Below, piece by piece: positions 5,522-12,296 of a stretch of 13,159 bases of DNA (its first letter is position 1; each line of letters begins with the position of its first letter). Below the pieces are notes generated by a model. The model had not been told where the DNA came from, ran no database searches, and saw only the letters and a list, made by a program, of their open reading frames with translations. The position numbers were made by a program, and so were the translations under genes. This DNA comes from SZUA-186 sp041552135 (GTDB lineage: Bacteria; Pseudomonadota; Gammaproteobacteria; UBA9214), in NCBI GenBank assembly GCA_041552135.1, contig JBFELL010000077.1:1-13159 (forward strand). Reading direction: 5' to 3'.

Positions 5522-6409
5522 ATGAATAAAGAACGACCTTCCAACGGCCCTGCAGGGCCGGCCTGGTTCGCGCGACTGAAACAGACCCTGCTGCGGGAGC
5601 CGGCCGACAATGAGCAGCTGGTTGAACTGCTGCGCGCCGCCCAGGAAAACAACCTGTTCGATGCCGATGTCCTCGCCATGCTCGAGGGTGTACTGCATGT
5701 GGACGACATGCAGGTGCGCGACATCATGATCCCGCGCTCCCAGGTCGTCGTGCTGGAGCGGGATGCCGAACCGCAGGATCTGCTGCGCGGGGTGGTGCAG
5801 TCCGGCCACTCGCGTTTTCCGGTCATCGGCGACAGTCGCGACGAGGTCATCGGCATCCTGCTGGCAAAGGACCTGCTGCGCTACTCGTTCGAGAAACGGG
5901 GCGGGCGCTTCAATGTCCGCGAAGTGCTGCGCCCGGCCGTGTTCGTGCCGGAAAGCAAGCGCCTGGATGTCCTGCTGCGCGAGTTCCGCGGCAGCCGCAA
6001 CCACATCGCCATCGTGGTGGACGAGTACGGCGGCGTAGCGGGTATGGTGACCATCGAGGACGTGCTGGAACAGATCGTCGGAGAAATCGAGGACGAACAC
6101 GACGTCGAGGAGGAGGACACCATCCGCCAGCACAGCCAGGTGCATTACACGGTCAAGGCGCTGACGCTGGTCGAGGATTTCAATGACTATTTCGGTACGG
6201 AGTTCTCCAACGAGGAGTTTGACACCGTCGGCGGCTACGTGGTGAACCGCTTCGGCCACCTGCCGAAACGCGGTGAACGCGTGGTTATTGACAACATCCT
6301 GTTCAAGGTGCTGCGCGCCGACAACCGCCGGGTTCACATGCTGCAGCTGACAGTGCTGCCGCGACCGCCTGAACAGGCCGGGGACGGGGAAGACCAGCCG
6401 GCATCGTGA
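5522..6409 (+). CDS. corC: CorC/YbeX family CBS-domain protein
   Basis: YbeX/CorC is a cytoplasmic CBS-pair protein linked to Mg2+/Co2+ homeostasis and, in E. coli, to ribosome metabolism. The 295-residue product has an N-terminal helix region (about 1–60), then CBS1 (about 66–125, starting VRDIMIPRSQVV). CBS2 follows (about 131–188, with IAIVVDEYGGVAGMVTIEDVLEQIVGEI), then an acidic linker (EIEDEHDVEEED). The CorC_HlyC domain is at about 203–283 (FGTEFSNEEFDTVGGYVVNRFGHLP). There is no DUF21 membrane domain, which agrees with YbeX (292 residues) and not with the larger CNNM-like transporters. The ATG at 5522 is preceded by an A/T-rich stretch with only a distant AGGT (5502–5505). The stop overlaps the lnt start in GTGA, so the two genes are translationally coupled. 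Confidence 0.96.
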   Translation: MNKERPSNGPAGPAWFARLKQTLLREPADNEQLVELLRAAQENNLFDADVLAMLEGVLHVDDMQVRDIMIPRSQVVVLERDAEPQDLLRGVVQSGHSRFPVIGDSRDEVIGILLAKDLLRYSFEKRGGRFNVREVLRPAVFVPESKRLDVLLREFRGSRNHIAIVVDEYGGVAGMVTIEDVLEQIVGEIEDEHDVEEEDTIRQHSQVHYTVKALTLVEDFNDYFGTEFSNEEFDTVGGYVVNRFGHLPKRGERVVIDNILFKVLRADNRRVHMLQLTVLPRPPEQAGDGEDQPAS

Positions 6410-7899
6410 CCATCGCGCCCGCAGTCAGAGCGGTGGTGGTGACACTTGCCGGTGTCGTCGCCGTTGCCGCCTTTGCGCCGTTTGGCTGGTATCCACTGGC
6501 GGCCATTGCGCTTGCGCTACTGTTCAACCAGTGGCTGGATGACACGCCGCGGCGCGCCATGCTGCACGGTGCCCTGTTCGGCGCCGGTTTTTTCGGTGCC
6601 GGTATTTCCTGGGTCTACGTCAGCGTCAATCACTACGGGCACGTGCACCCGCTGGCGGCGGGACTGGTCACGGCCCTGCTGATTGCGTTCCTTTCCCTCT
6701 ACCCGGCGCTGCTGGGCTACCTGCTGAAACGATGCCGGGCGGCGTATTCCATGCCGGCCATGGTGGCGGTGTTCCCGGCCGGCTGGGTGCTGTCCGAATG
6801 GCTGCGCGGCTGGCTGTTTTCCGGTTTCCCCTGGCTGAGTATCGGCACCAGCCAGATTGACGGGCCGCTCGGCGGGTTTGCCCCGGTGGTTGGCGTGCCG
6901 GGTATCAGTCTGCTCGTCGGCATCAGTGCGGCCCTGCTGGTGGCGCTGTTGCGCGGTCCGCGCCGCCTCGCCGGCCTGTTTGCGCTGGCGGCCATCTGGC
7001 TGGGCGGGCAGGGTCTCAACCAGTTCGAGTGGACGCAGCCGCGGGGTGAGGCGCTGCAGGTGGCGCTGGTGCAGGGCAATATTGCACAGGAACGCAAGTG
7101 GGCGCCGGACAATCTCATGAATACCCTGTCGCGCTACACCAGCCTGACCTTCGAGGTGCCGGGGATCGACCTGTTCGTCTGGCCGGAAACCGCCATCCCG
7201 GCATTCCATCACCAGGTCGAGGACGACTTCCTGCCGCACCTGGAAACCCGCTTGCGCGAGCACGATGCTGCCCTGCTGAGCGGTATCCCGGTGCTGGACA
7301 AGAGCAGCTGGGAGTATTACAACGCCGTCGTCACGCTGGGTGACACCCGGGCCTTTTACTACAAGCAGCACCTTGTGCCGTTCGGCGAATACCTGCCGCT
7401 GCGCTGGCTGATCGGCAGTGGCCTGGATGCACTCGCGGTGCCGAATGCGGATTTCTCCACCGGCGGCAAGGGCCAGACCCTGCTGAGCGCGGCCGGCGTA
7501 CCGGTATCCTCGTCGATCTGCTTCGAGGTCGTGTTCGGCGAACAGATCATCCGGGACCTGCCGGAGGCGGCGCTGCTGGTCAATGTCAGCAACGATGCCT
7601 GGTTCGGCGACTCGCTGGCGCCGCATCAGCACCTGGAGATGGCCCGCATGCGGGCCAGGGAAACCGGCCGTCCGATGCTGCGTGCCACCAACACCGGCAT
7701 CTCGGCGGTGATCGACCGGCGGGGCGATATCATCGCGCGCAGCGAGCAGTTTGAAACCGCCGTGGTGACCGCCACCGTCACCCCGCGCCAGGGGGCGACC
7801 CCCTACGTGCGGGTGGGAAACCGGCCGGCGCTGATTGCGTCGGTATTGCTGGTGTTATTGCCGCTGCTGGCAGGACGCTGGCGGCGTTCGGGGGTGTGA
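6406..7899 (+). CDS. lnt: Apolipoprotein N-acyltransferase (Lnt)
   Basis: Lnt is an inner-membrane enzyme that adds the third acyl chain, taken from phospholipid, to the N-terminal cysteine of lipoproteins. The 497-residue protein has an N-terminal multi-span region of several hydrophobic segments between residues 8 and 200. A periplasmic nitrilase-type domain occupies about 217–455, and a C-terminal membrane helix lies near 474–489. The catalytic triad is E261 (VWPETAIPAF), K320 (YYKQHLVPFGEYLP) and C372 (SSICFEVVF), corresponding to E267, K335 and C387 of E. coli. The GTG start at 6406 overlaps the corC stop by GTGA, and the protein begins where the family does. LptE, encoded further along, is a lipoprotein this enzyme would be expected to mature. 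Nothing is missing or broken. Confidence 0.96.
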   Translation: MTIAPAVRAVVVTLAGVVAVAAFAPFGWYPLAAIALALLFNQWLDDTPRRAMLHGALFGAGFFGAGISWVYVSVNHYGHVHPLAAGLVTALLIAFLSLYPALLGYLLKRCRAAYSMPAMVAVFPAGWVLSEWLRGWLFSGFPWLSIGTSQIDGPLGGFAPVVGVPGISLLVGISAALLVALLRGPRRLAGLFALAAIWLGGQGLNQFEWTQPRGEALQVALVQGNIAQERKWAPDNLMNTLSRYTSLTFEVPGIDLFVWPETAIPAFHHQVEDDFLPHLETRLREHDAALLSGIPVLDKSSWEYYNAVVTLGDTRAFYYKQHLVPFGEYLPLRWLIGSGLDALAVPNADFSTGGKGQTLLSAAGVPVSSSICFEVVFGEQIIRDLPEAALLVNVSNDAWFGDSLAPHQHLEMARMRARETGRPMLRATNTGISAVIDRRGDIIARSEQFETAVVTATVTPRQGATPYVRVGNRPALIASVLLVLLPLLAGRWRRSGV

Positions 7900-7948
7900 G
7901 ATATTTTCACCGCACAGACGCGAAGGCGCAGGGAAAGACAGGGGAAAC

Positions 7949-7970
7949 CAAGGCGCAAAGGGCGCAGGGA
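7949..7970. repeat. Left arm of a composite inverted repeat (GGCGCAAAGG type)
   Basis: This stretch contains AAGGCGCAAAGGGCGCAGG. Bases 7954–7963 (CGCAAAGGGC) are the exact reverse complement of 8098–8107. A further degenerate copy of the same word lies just upstream (GACGCGAAGGCGCAGGG at 7918–7933). With the right arm it encloses the 67-bp REPIN-like element copy B. Confidence 0.55.
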
Positions 7971-7992
7971 ATAAATAACCAGAAAAGACGTC

Positions 7993-8059
7993 ATTCCCGA
8001 GCAGGCGGGAATCCATTCCGGATCGAACTACCGTGCTCCTGGACCCCGCCCTGGCGGGG
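7993..8059. repeat. REPIN-like 67-bp element, copy B (two facing palindromes)
   Basis: The left end, 7993–8012, is ATTCCC-GAGCAGGC-GGGAAT, an exact fit to the ATTCCC-N8-GGGAAT form known as dRS3 in Neisseria. The right end, 8044–8059, is CCCCGCC-CT-GGCGGGG, a perfect hairpin. The two ends are 31 bases apart, as in copy A at 429–495, while the sequence between them has largely diverged. The copy lies between the convergent lnt and Dabb genes, where its hairpins might also help end transcription from both sides. Family assignment and mobility are inference. Confidence 0.7.
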
Positions 8060-8096
8060 AAGATAACGGGTTTTCTTCCGGCTTTGCCTTTTATTG

Positions 8097-8117
8097 AGCC
8101 CTTTGCGTCTCTGCGCC
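8097..8117. repeat. Right arm of the composite inverted repeat
   Basis: AGCCCTTTGCGTCTCTGCGCC contains GCCCTTTGCG (8098–8107), exactly complementary to 7954–7963. The second half, TCTCTGCGCC, is a degenerate copy of the same repeat read on the minus strand. It closes the structure around copy B, 32 bases before the stop of the minus-strand Dabb gene. Confidence 0.5.
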
Positions 8118-8148
8118 CCGATTTCCACGCATCAGACCCGACAGACCT

Positions 8149-8625
8149 TCACCGGAAATCATAAACACGGAGCTTCTCCACCAGCGGCTTCAGGGTTTGC
8201 TCGACCAGTTCCACGTGCACCGGGTGGGTGAGGTAGGCCTGCATGGCGGCCTGGTCGGTGAAGCTGACGATCAGCGCGACATCGAAGCTGCTGTCGACGA
8301 TGTCGCGCTCGCCCGCTATCACTTCCCCGGCGCGCAGGCCGCTCACGCCGGGGATATCGCGCAGCACCGCGCTCTCGGTGATGATGCGCCGGCGGTGTTC
8401 GGCATTGCCAGGTGATTTCAGCCAGACGATAACAATATGCTCGACGGTATCCGGTGCGCCATTCGCCTGTGCCGTCGATGCGATGCAGGCAAGCAGCAGG
8501 CACACGAGCAGCGCAGGGATCCCGCTCGCCGCCAGGCGGTGTGTCGGGCAGTCCGCGGGCCGGGTGGCGGGGGATATGTCGCCCGGGCCGCCGGGGGCGG
8601 CAGCTTGGCTAGTCGTCCTGTGCAA
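8149..8625 (-). CDS. Probable exported Dabb (stress-responsive alpha/beta-barrel) domain protein
   Basis: The C-terminal 100 residues are a clear Dabb domain, a small ferredoxin-like barrel that usually dimerises. It begins TVEHIVIVWLK, continues through IPGVSGLRAGEV and SSFDVALIVSFTDQAAMQAYLTHPVHVELVE, and ends LRVYDF. Substrate and reaction are unknown. Before it is a hydrophobic stretch (GIPALLVCLLLACIAS) ending in STAQA|NG, a good signal peptidase I site. LLAC within it could instead be a weak lipobox. The start is uncertain. TTG at 8625 gives 158 residues and overlaps the end of ybeL by 17 bases, but leaves a long N-region. A CTG at 8535 would give a neater signal peptide, and a GTG at 8730 lies deep inside ybeL. 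The gene follows ybeL closely and is probably co-transcribed and coupled to it. Most Dabb proteins I know are cytoplasmic. Confidence 0.8.
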   Translation of the reverse strand: MHRTTSQAAAPGGPGDISPATRPADCPTHRLAASGIPALLVCLLLACIASTAQANGAPDTVEHIVIVWLKSPGNAEHRRRIITESAVLRDIPGVSGLRAGEVIAGERDIVDSSFDVALIVSFTDQAAMQAYLTHPVHVELVEQTLKPLVEKLRVYDFR

Positions 8626-9148
8626 GTTCTTCCCTGGGCGTCTTGCGATGGTAGACGGTATGACCACAGGTGGGGCAGTCCGGAATATAGCCGGTGGCGT
8701 GAAAGCGGAGACTGGCGCCGCAGGAATCACAGACCAGCGTGCCGGGACCGGTCACCTCGCCGGCATTCCACGGCGGACCGGCCTCCAGGTCGTGTTTGAA
8801 CTGCTGCATCTCCAGTTTCGTGTGATCCGCCACCCGCGAGAGCACCTCCAGCAGGCGGTCTTCCAGCAGCTCGATGTCGAAGCGCAGCCAGTCGCCGAGC
8901 TGATGACCGGTCTCGGCCAGGTAGCTGCCGGCGTCCTGCAGGTCGCGGTGCAGGTAGTCGGCGATCTTCTCGGCCTCCTCCACGGTCAGTTCCTCCAGCT
9001 CCACGGCCGTGTCCCTGGCCTTGCCGACGGCACGCCTGAGTGCCGGTGGCGTGGCTTCCTCCGCCTCCTCGAGGGCGGTTTTGACGCGCACCATCATATT
9101 GTTGTACGCATCCAGCCATTGCTCGCGTGTGGGTTTGTCGTCGTTCAT
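8609..9148 (-). CDS. ybeL: YbeL-like zinc-ribbon protein (DUF1451)
   Basis: The 179-residue protein is a DUF1451 member of unknown biochemical function. Residues 1–125 are charged and helical, probably coiled coil (EEAEEATPPALRRAVGKARD, DIELLEDRLLEVLSRV). The C-terminal zinc ribbon uses C140-x2-C143 (LVCDSCG) and C158-x2-C161 (CPTCGHTVY), and GEVTGPGTLVCDSCG matches E. coli YbeL well. E. coli ybeL is also next to leuS, which supports orthology. The start is ATG at 9148, with GGGA about 12 bases upstream as a weak ribosome site. The stop overlaps the most likely start of the Dabb gene. It is transcribed away from leuS across a 144-base divergent gap. Confidence 0.9.
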   Translation of the reverse strand: MNDDKPTREQWLDAYNNMMVRVKTALEEAEEATPPALRRAVGKARDTAVELEELTVEEAEKIADYLHRDLQDAGSYLAETGHQLGDWLRFDIELLEDRLLEVLSRVADHTKLEMQQFKHDLEAGPPWNAGEVTGPGTLVCDSCGASLRFHATGYIPDCPTCGHTVYHRKTPREELAQDD

Positions 9149-9207
9149 GTCGCGTTTCCCGTCTGTTGCCTCTGTACCTAAGTGTGGCGCAAACCGGCAG
9201 CAAGGTG

Positions 9208-9226
9208 AAGGAAATTGCGTTTCCTT
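9208..9226. promoter_or_regulatory. Perfect 7-bp dyad between ybeL and leuS
   Basis: AAGGAAA (9208–9214), a 5-base TTGCG centre, then TTTCCTT (9220–9226) form a perfect inverted repeat in the middle of the divergent ybeL–leuS gap. It ends just before the candidate leuS -35. It could be a protein-binding operator or an RNA hairpin at the 5' end of a transcript; the sequence does not decide. Confidence 0.4.
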
Positions 9227-9227
9227 G

Positions 9228-9257
9228 TTGTGGCCAATTACGGGGCTACGGTATTCT
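9228..9257 (+). promoter_or_regulatory. Candidate leuS promoter
   Basis: TTGTGG (9228–9233) and TATTCT (9252–9257) are separated by 18 bases; the -35 has TTG and the -10 matches four of six. The predicted start near 9264 leaves a leader of about 30 bases before the ATG at 9293. The match is modest. Confidence 0.33.
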
Positions 9258-9292
9258 TCCGCCTTTCACGCAAACCAGTGATTTTCCAGTCG

Positions 9293-11746
9293 ATGGACAA
9301 TACCTACCAGCCGGAGCAGATCGAGGCCGCGGCCCGTGAATACTGGGAGACCGAGCAGACCTTCCGGGTCAGCGAGGACCCGGAGCGGGAGAAGTACTAC
9401 TGCCTGTCGATGTTCCCCTACCCGAGTGGCCGCCTGCACATGGGGCATGTGCGCAATTACACCATCGGCGATGTGATTACCCGCTACCAGCGCATGCAGG
9501 GGAAAAACGTGCTGCAGCCCATGGGCTGGGACGCCTTCGGCCTGCCGGCCGAGAATGCGGCCATCCAGAACCGGGTGCCGCCGGCGAAGTGGACCCGCGA
9601 GAACATCGCCTACATGCGCAAGCAGCTCAAGCAGCTGGGCTTCGGTTATGACTGGGAGCGCGAGCTGGCGACCTGTGAACCGGACTATTACCGCTGGGAG
9701 CAGTGGTTTTTCACGCAGCTGTTCGGGAAGGGGCTGGTCTACAAGAAGACGGCGGTGGTCAACTGGGACCCGGTGGACCAGACCGTGCTGGCCAACGAGC
9801 AGGTCATCGACGGCCGGGGCTGGCGCTCGGGGGTGCCGGTGGAACGCCGCGAGATCCCGCAGTGGTTCCTCAGGATCACCGATTACGCTGACGAACTGCT
9901 GGCCGATATCGACCGGCTGGAGGGCTGGCCGGAGCAGGTGCGCACCATGCAGCGCAACTGGATCGGGCGTTCCGAGGGCATCGAGATGCATTTCGGCATC
10001 GCCGGGCGTGACGCGAGCCTGCCGATCTACACGACGCGCCCCGATACCGTCATGGGCGTGACCTTCGTGGCCGTGGCGCCGGAACATGCACTGGCGCTCG
10101 AGGCGGCCACGGGCAACCCGCAACTGCAGGCCTTTATCGACGAGTGCGCCAGTACCCGCGTGGCCGAGGCCGACATGGCCACCCTGGAAAAGCGGGGCGT
10201 GGATACCGGCCTGAAGGCCGTGCACCCGATCAGCGGCGACGAGGTGCCGATCTGGGCGGCAAATTTCGTCCTGATGGAATACGGCGCCGGTGCCGTGATG
10301 GCGGTCCCGGCGCATGACCAGCGCGACTACGAGTTTGCGCAGCAAAACGGCATCCCTGTCATCCAGGTGGTGCACCCGGCATCGGATGCACAGTCGGCTG
10401 ACCTCACGAAGGCGGCCTTCACCGACAAGGGTGTGCTGCAGGACTCCGGTGAATTCAGCGGTCTGACCTCGGCGCAGGCCTTCGATGCGATTGCCGACTG
10501 GCTGGAGCGCGAGGGCCAGGGTTCGCGGCAGGTGAATTTCCGCCTGCGCGACTGGGGCGTCTCGCGGCAGCGCTACTGGGGCTGCCCGATACCGGTCATC
10601 AACTGCGCCGGCTGCGGTTCGGTGCCGGTGCCGGAGGCCGACCTGCCGGTGGTCCTGCCGACCGAGGTCGAGATCGACGCCACCGGTTCGCCGCTGAAGA
10701 AGATGGACTCGTTTATCAACACGACCTGTCCGAAGTGCGGCGGCCGGGCGGAGCGCGAGACCGACACCTTCGACACCTTCTTCGAGTCGTCCTGGTACTT
10801 CGCCCGCTATGCCTGTGCCGACCAGGACAAGGGTATGCTGGATGAACGCGCCGACTACTGGCTGCCGGTCGACCAGTATGTGGGCGGCATCGAGCATGCC
10901 GTGCTGCACCTGCTGTATGCGCGCTTTTTCAACAAGCTGATGCGCGACGCGGGCCTGCTGCAGGCCGATGAGCCGTTTACCTGCCTGCTGACCCAGGGCA
11001 TGGTCCTGAAGGACGGTGCCAAGATGTCCAAGTCGAAAGGCAATACGGTGGATCCACAGGGCCTGATCGACAGGTACGGCGCCGATACCGTGCGCCTGTT
11101 CACCATGTTCGCGGCGCCACCCGAGCAGTCGCTGGAGTGGTCGGACTCCGGTGTGGAAGGTGCCTACCGATTCCTCAAGCGACTGTGGAAGCAGGTGCAG
11201 GAGCACGTCGCGGCCGGCGCAGCGCCCGCCATGGACACCGCGGCACTGACCGATGCGCAGAAGGCGATTCGCTGCGCCGTGCACACCACGCTGGCCAAGG
11301 TGAGCGATGATGTCGGGCGCCGCTTCACCTTCAATACGGCCATTGCCGCCAACATGGAGTTGCTGAACGAGCTGAACAGGTTCAGTGACGATTCAGATCA
11401 GGGCAGGGCCGTCATGCAGGAGGCCCTGGAGGCCGTGGTGCTGATGCTGTCGCCGATCGTGCCGCACATCACGCATGCACTCTGGTATGCACTGGGCCGG
11501 CAGGAGGCCGTCGTCAATTGCCGCTGGCCCGAGGTCGATCAATCGGCGCTGGTGCAGGCGTCGATCACACTGGTGATCCAGGTCAACGGCAAGGTCCGCG
11601 GCCGTATCGATGTGCCGGCGGATGTGGACCGGGACGCCCTGCAGGACCTGGTCATGAACGAGCCGAACGTACAGAAGCACGTGCAGGGCAAGCCGGTACG
11701 CAAGTTCATCGCCGTGCCCGGCAAACTGGTGAATATTGTTGTCTGA
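9293..11746 (+). CDS. leuS: Leucyl-tRNA synthetase (LeuRS)
   Basis: LeuRS charges tRNA-Leu with leucine in the cytoplasm. The 817-residue protein has HIGH-motif HMGH at 49–52 (YPSGRLHMGH), KMSKS at 577–581, and a CP1 editing domain with TTRPDT at 247–252 and the conserved Asp342 (VPAHDQRDYEF). An anticodon-binding domain and a C-terminal domain follow, ending VPGKLVNIVV. Two CxxC pairs (C438/C441 and C479/C482) form an apparently intact zinc ribbon. Only VLKDGA separates the catalytic domain from KMSKS. The roughly 45–50-residue leucine-specific insertion of E. coli (860 residues) is therefore absent, as in many other bacteria. I chose ATG 9293 because MDNTYQPEQIEAAAREYW aligns with the family start. 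The frame is open to 9215, but those 26 residues match nothing. The stop is 1 base before the lptE ATG. Confidence 0.98.
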   Translation: MDNTYQPEQIEAAAREYWETEQTFRVSEDPEREKYYCLSMFPYPSGRLHMGHVRNYTIGDVITRYQRMQGKNVLQPMGWDAFGLPAENAAIQNRVPPAKWTRENIAYMRKQLKQLGFGYDWERELATCEPDYYRWEQWFFTQLFGKGLVYKKTAVVNWDPVDQTVLANEQVIDGRGWRSGVPVERREIPQWFLRITDYADELLADIDRLEGWPEQVRTMQRNWIGRSEGIEMHFGIAGRDASLPIYTTRPDTVMGVTFVAVAPEHALALEAATGNPQLQAFIDECASTRVAEADMATLEKRGVDTGLKAVHPISGDEVPIWAANFVLMEYGAGAVMAVPAHDQRDYEFAQQNGIPVIQVVHPASDAQSADLTKAAFTDKGVLQDSGEFSGLTSAQAFDAIADWLEREGQGSRQVNFRLRDWGVSRQRYWGCPIPVINCAGCGSVPVPEADLPVVLPTEVEIDATGSPLKKMDSFINTTCPKCGGRAERETDTFDTFFESSWYFARYACADQDKGMLDERADYWLPVDQYVGGIEHAVLHLLYARFFNKLMRDAGLLQADEPFTCLLTQGMVLKDGAKMSKSKGNTVDPQGLIDRYGADTVRLFTMFAAPPEQSLEWSDSGVEGAYRFLKRLWKQVQEHVAAGAAPAMDTAALTDAQKAIRCAVHTTLAKVSDDVGRRFTFNTAIAANMELLNELNRFSDDSDQGRAVMQEALEAVVLMLSPIVPHITHALWYALGRQEAVVNCRWPEVDQSALVQASITLVIQVNGKVRGRIDVPADVDRDALQDLVMNEPNVQKHVQGKPVRKFIAVPGKLVNIVV

Positions 11747-11747
11747 C

Positions 11748-12284
11748 ATGACGGCCATGCGCCCCCTGCTGCGACAGCTGGCCGTCATTGCACTGCTGCT
11801 CTCCCTTGCCGGCTGCGGCTTCCATCTGCGCGGCAGTGGGGGACTTTCAGACAGCATGGCAGTTACCTACATCCAGGGCGTCAGGCCCTGGTCGTCGATC
11901 TACGAGGACTTCCGTGATGCACTCGAGGACCGCGGCGTGACCGTCACCGGACAGCGTGACGAGGCCACGGCAGTGCTGAGGATCGTGGAAAACAAATCCC
12001 GCACGGATGTGCTGACTGTGGATATCGGTGGCAAGGTGCAGGAGCTGCTGCTGGTGCAGATGGTCCGGTTCAGGGTTACTGCCAGGGATCAGCGGGTCCT
12101 GCTCGAGGAGCAGACCGTCACGGCGAAACGCGATTTCGTCTTCAACAAGAACGACATCCTGGCCAAGGAACGCGAGTCGCGTTTCATCCGCCGGGAGTTG
12201 CAGCGCGACCTGGTGAACCTCGCCATGCTGCGGGTCATGGCGGCCGGCGGGGATGGGCCATTACACGCCCCGGGTCATCCATGA
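11748..12284 (+). CDS. lptE: LPS-assembly lipoprotein LptE
   Basis: LptE is an outer-membrane lipoprotein that plugs the LptD barrel and helps place lipopolysaccharide on the cell surface. The 178-residue product has a lipoprotein signal peptide: MTAMRPLLRQ, hydrophobic AVIALLLSL, then lipobox L20-A21-G22-C23. The mature protein begins CGFHLRG, the hallmark of LptE/RlpB. The remaining body (VTYIQGVRPWSSIYEDF…KRDFVFNKNDILAKERE) fits the family, and the short Pro/Gly/His tail is unremarkable. E. coli LptE has 193 residues. The start could be ATG 11748, one base after the leuS stop, or ATG 11757; both leave the signal peptide intact. The leuS–lptE–holA order is the usual gammaproteobacterial one, implying one transcript. 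Confidence 0.94.
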   Translation: MTAMRPLLRQLAVIALLLSLAGCGFHLRGSGGLSDSMAVTYIQGVRPWSSIYEDFRDALEDRGVTVTGQRDEATAVLRIVENKSRTDVLTVDIGGKVQELLLVQMVRFRVTARDQRVLLEEQTVTAKRDFVFNKNDILAKERESRFIRRELQRDLVNLAMLRVMAAGGDGPLHAPGHP

Positions 12285-12296
12285 AATAATCCCGCC

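Noticed and set aside
5243..6337. 364-codon minus-strand frame opposite corC and the phosphatase 3' end
   Set aside because: Antisense shadow of two good plus-strand genes, with no recognisable motifs.
6517..7632. 371-codon minus-strand frame opposite lnt
   Set aside because: Gln/Arg/His-rich antisense shadow; Lnt on the plus strand has its whole catalytic triad.
7900..8148. Insertion sequence remnant in the lnt–Dabb gap
   Set aside because: No transposase fragment in any frame and no target-site duplication that I can see. The inverted arms are better explained as a non-coding mosaic repeat.
8243..9181. 312-codon plus-strand frame across the Dabb and ybeL genes
   Set aside because: The minus strand gives two recognisable domains (Dabb, DUF1451 zinc ribbon) in the same interval; the plus frame shows none.
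9215..9292. N-terminal extension of LeuRS
   Set aside because: The added residues (MRFLVVANYGATVFF…) do not occur in LeuRS and would be read through the predicted promoter and dyad.
9266..11284. 672-codon open frame on the minus strand opposite leuS
   Set aside because: Low-complexity His/Arg/Leu-rich translation with no domain, fully antisense to a clear LeuRS. Long antisense frames are expected in G+C-rich genes.
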